Program-made: the position numbers and the translations under genes
Shown here: positions 5,248-6,028 of the stretch, in pieces
Position numbering within the stretch: the first letter of the stretch is position 1
Layout: the number at the start of each line of letters is the position of its first letter
The notes under the pieces: model-generated
Told to the model about the DNA's origin: nothing
Database searches by the model: none
The model's input: only the letters and a program-made list of their open reading frames with translations
Assembly: GCA_003694325.1 (NCBI GenBank)
Contig: RFKJ01000323.1
Location: 1 to 6,028, forward strand
Direction of reading: 5' to 3'
Length of the DNA: 6,028 nt
From: Deltaproteobacteria bacterium
GTDB lineage: Bacteria > Myxococcota_A > UBA796 > UBA2385

Positions 5248-5263
5248 CCCGGGAACGCCGCCG

Positions 5264-6028
5264 CTACGGCGCCCACTCGATGAGCCGGGTCGCCATCTCC
5301 TCGACCAGCGGGGTCGCCGACGGCCCGATGGAGTTGGTCTCCTCGTAGTGGTCCCCCGGGGCCTCCTCCAGGTAGGGGGCGGTCTCGGACAGCTTGTAGT
5401 CGTAGGCGGGGATCAGGTAGCCCAGCTCGTCGTTGCCCAGGCCGATGATCCAGTTCTCCACGCCGTCCATGCGGTCCTTCAGGTAGGGGCCCGGCGGTGC
5501 CTGGGAGAGATCGGGCGGGTTTTCGTTGTCCGGATCGATCAGTTCGTCCTCGGTGGTGTTGACGTGCGAGCCGTCGTAGCCGCCGATGGCCACCTCCGGC
5601 GCCAGCTCGCCGGGCACGGTGAGCATCGACAGCGGCCCGACCTCGACCAGGTCGATCCGGGTCTCGACCTTGGGAAGGTTGGTCTCGCTGATCTCCTGGT
5701 CGGGATCGTAGTCGTGGAGTTGCCGGTCGAAGATCCCGATGAGGAACAGCGCCTGGAAGGCGAAGTTCTCGACCGGCATCAGGAAGCGGGTCGACCGGAA
5801 CCGCAGGTCGGGGTCGGCGACGTCATCGGCGGCGTCCAGAGCATCCAGGGCCAACCCGCCGACCACCCGCCCGATGGCGTCGGCCTTGTCGAAGTTGTCC
5901 CCGGACCAGTCCACCCCGTCGTCGTCGGTGACGGTGACCCCCAGCGGGGTCATCAGCCCGCCGACCGTGCCGTTGACGAACAGGCAGAGGCCGCCGGCCC
6001 CGGGACGCGCGCCGACCCCCTCCTCCAC
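5264..6028 (-). CDS. Neutral/alkaline ceramidase-like protein, C-terminal part (5' end outside window)
   Basis: The last 254 residues are visible; the reading frame runs off the right edge, so the start, any signal peptide and most catalytic residues are not in view. Recognisable stretches are LFVNGTVGGLMTP (16-28), GPLSMLTVPGELAPEVAIGG (131-150) and the ending GNDELGYLIPAYDYKL (198-213) then GDHYEETNSIGPSATP (225-240). These resemble the later part of the neutral/alkaline non-lysosomal ceramidase domain, whose members hydrolyse the N-acyl bond of ceramide using zinc; many bacterial relatives are uncharacterised. The sequence is rich in Asp/Glu, including TDDDGVD and a DELIDPDNENPPD insert, consistent with a secreted protein. 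It ends 115 bases before the DnaJ start with a hairpin between, so probably a separate unit. The family call rests on recalled motifs, without alignment. Confidence 0.6.
   Translation of the reverse strand: MEEGVGARPGAGGLCLFVNGTVGGLMTPLGVTVTDDDGVDWSGDNFDKADAIGRVVGGLALDALDAADDVADPDLRFRSTRFLMPVENFAFQALFLIGIFDRQLHDYDPDQEISETNLPKVETRIDLVEVGPLSMLTVPGELAPEVAIGGYDGSHVNTTEDELIDPDNENPPDLSQAPPGPYLKDRMDGVENWIIGLGNDELGYLIPAYDYKLSETAPYLEEAPGDHYEETNSIGPSATPLVEEMATRLIEWAP

Noticed and set aside
5149..5263. CIRCE or sigma-32 heat-shock control of the DnaJ gene
   Set aside because: No TTAGCACTC-N9-GAGTGCTAA-like inverted repeat and no CTTGAA / CCCCAT pair were found at suitable spacing.

Overview
This 6,028-base window is very GC-rich, and every convincing gene lies on the minus strand. 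The mix of genes points to a Gram-negative bacterium, most likely a myxobacterium-like (Myxococcota / former Deltaproteobacteria) or related environmental lineage. The pointers are a periplasm-facing lipoprotein with a Gly/Asp/Ser-rich tether, a large outer-membrane beta-barrel resembling a family I associate with myxobacteria, and a neutral-ceramidase-like protein. The assignment is inference from gene style; no rRNA or other taxonomic marker is present.

Layout in transcription order, right to left. (1) 6028-5264: the C-terminal 254 residues of a neutral/alkaline ceramidase-like protein whose start is outside the window, followed by a bulged GC hairpin (5221-5247). (2) 5148-4135: a complete class B (zinc-finger-less) DnaJ/CbpA-type co-chaperone with a strong ribosome binding site. 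(3) 4134-3984: a gap with a 12-bp tandem repeat and a perfect 12-bp inverted repeat. (4) 3983-3045: a lipoprotein with a short Gly/Asp linker and beta-sandwich-like modules, followed by a perfect 10-bp stem hairpin (2995-3025). (5) 2913-1210: a 567-residue outer-membrane beta-barrel protein. (6) 1179-934: an 81-residue YggT-family membrane protein. (7) 920-213: an exported HEAT-repeat protein. (8) 215-1: a non-coding stretch packed with inverted repeats, the largest beginning exactly at the HEAT gene's stop codon.

The last three genes are separated by only 30 and 13 bases and read as one transcription unit: an outer-membrane barrel, a small inner-membrane protein and a secreted helical-repeat protein. 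The ceramidase-like, DnaJ and lipoprotein genes each have gaps of 100-160 bases with hairpins, so they are probably separate units. No gene-free stretch exceeds about 212 bases. I found no CRISPR array, tRNA, rRNA, transposase or phage gene.

I do not see a clearly new multi-gene system. The part least explained by ordinary annotation is the inverted-repeat cluster at 1-215. It combines a 13-bp perfect stem, two short hairpins with the same GCA triloop, a 20-of-23 inverted repeat fused to a stop codon, and a 16-base element present in two complementary copies.
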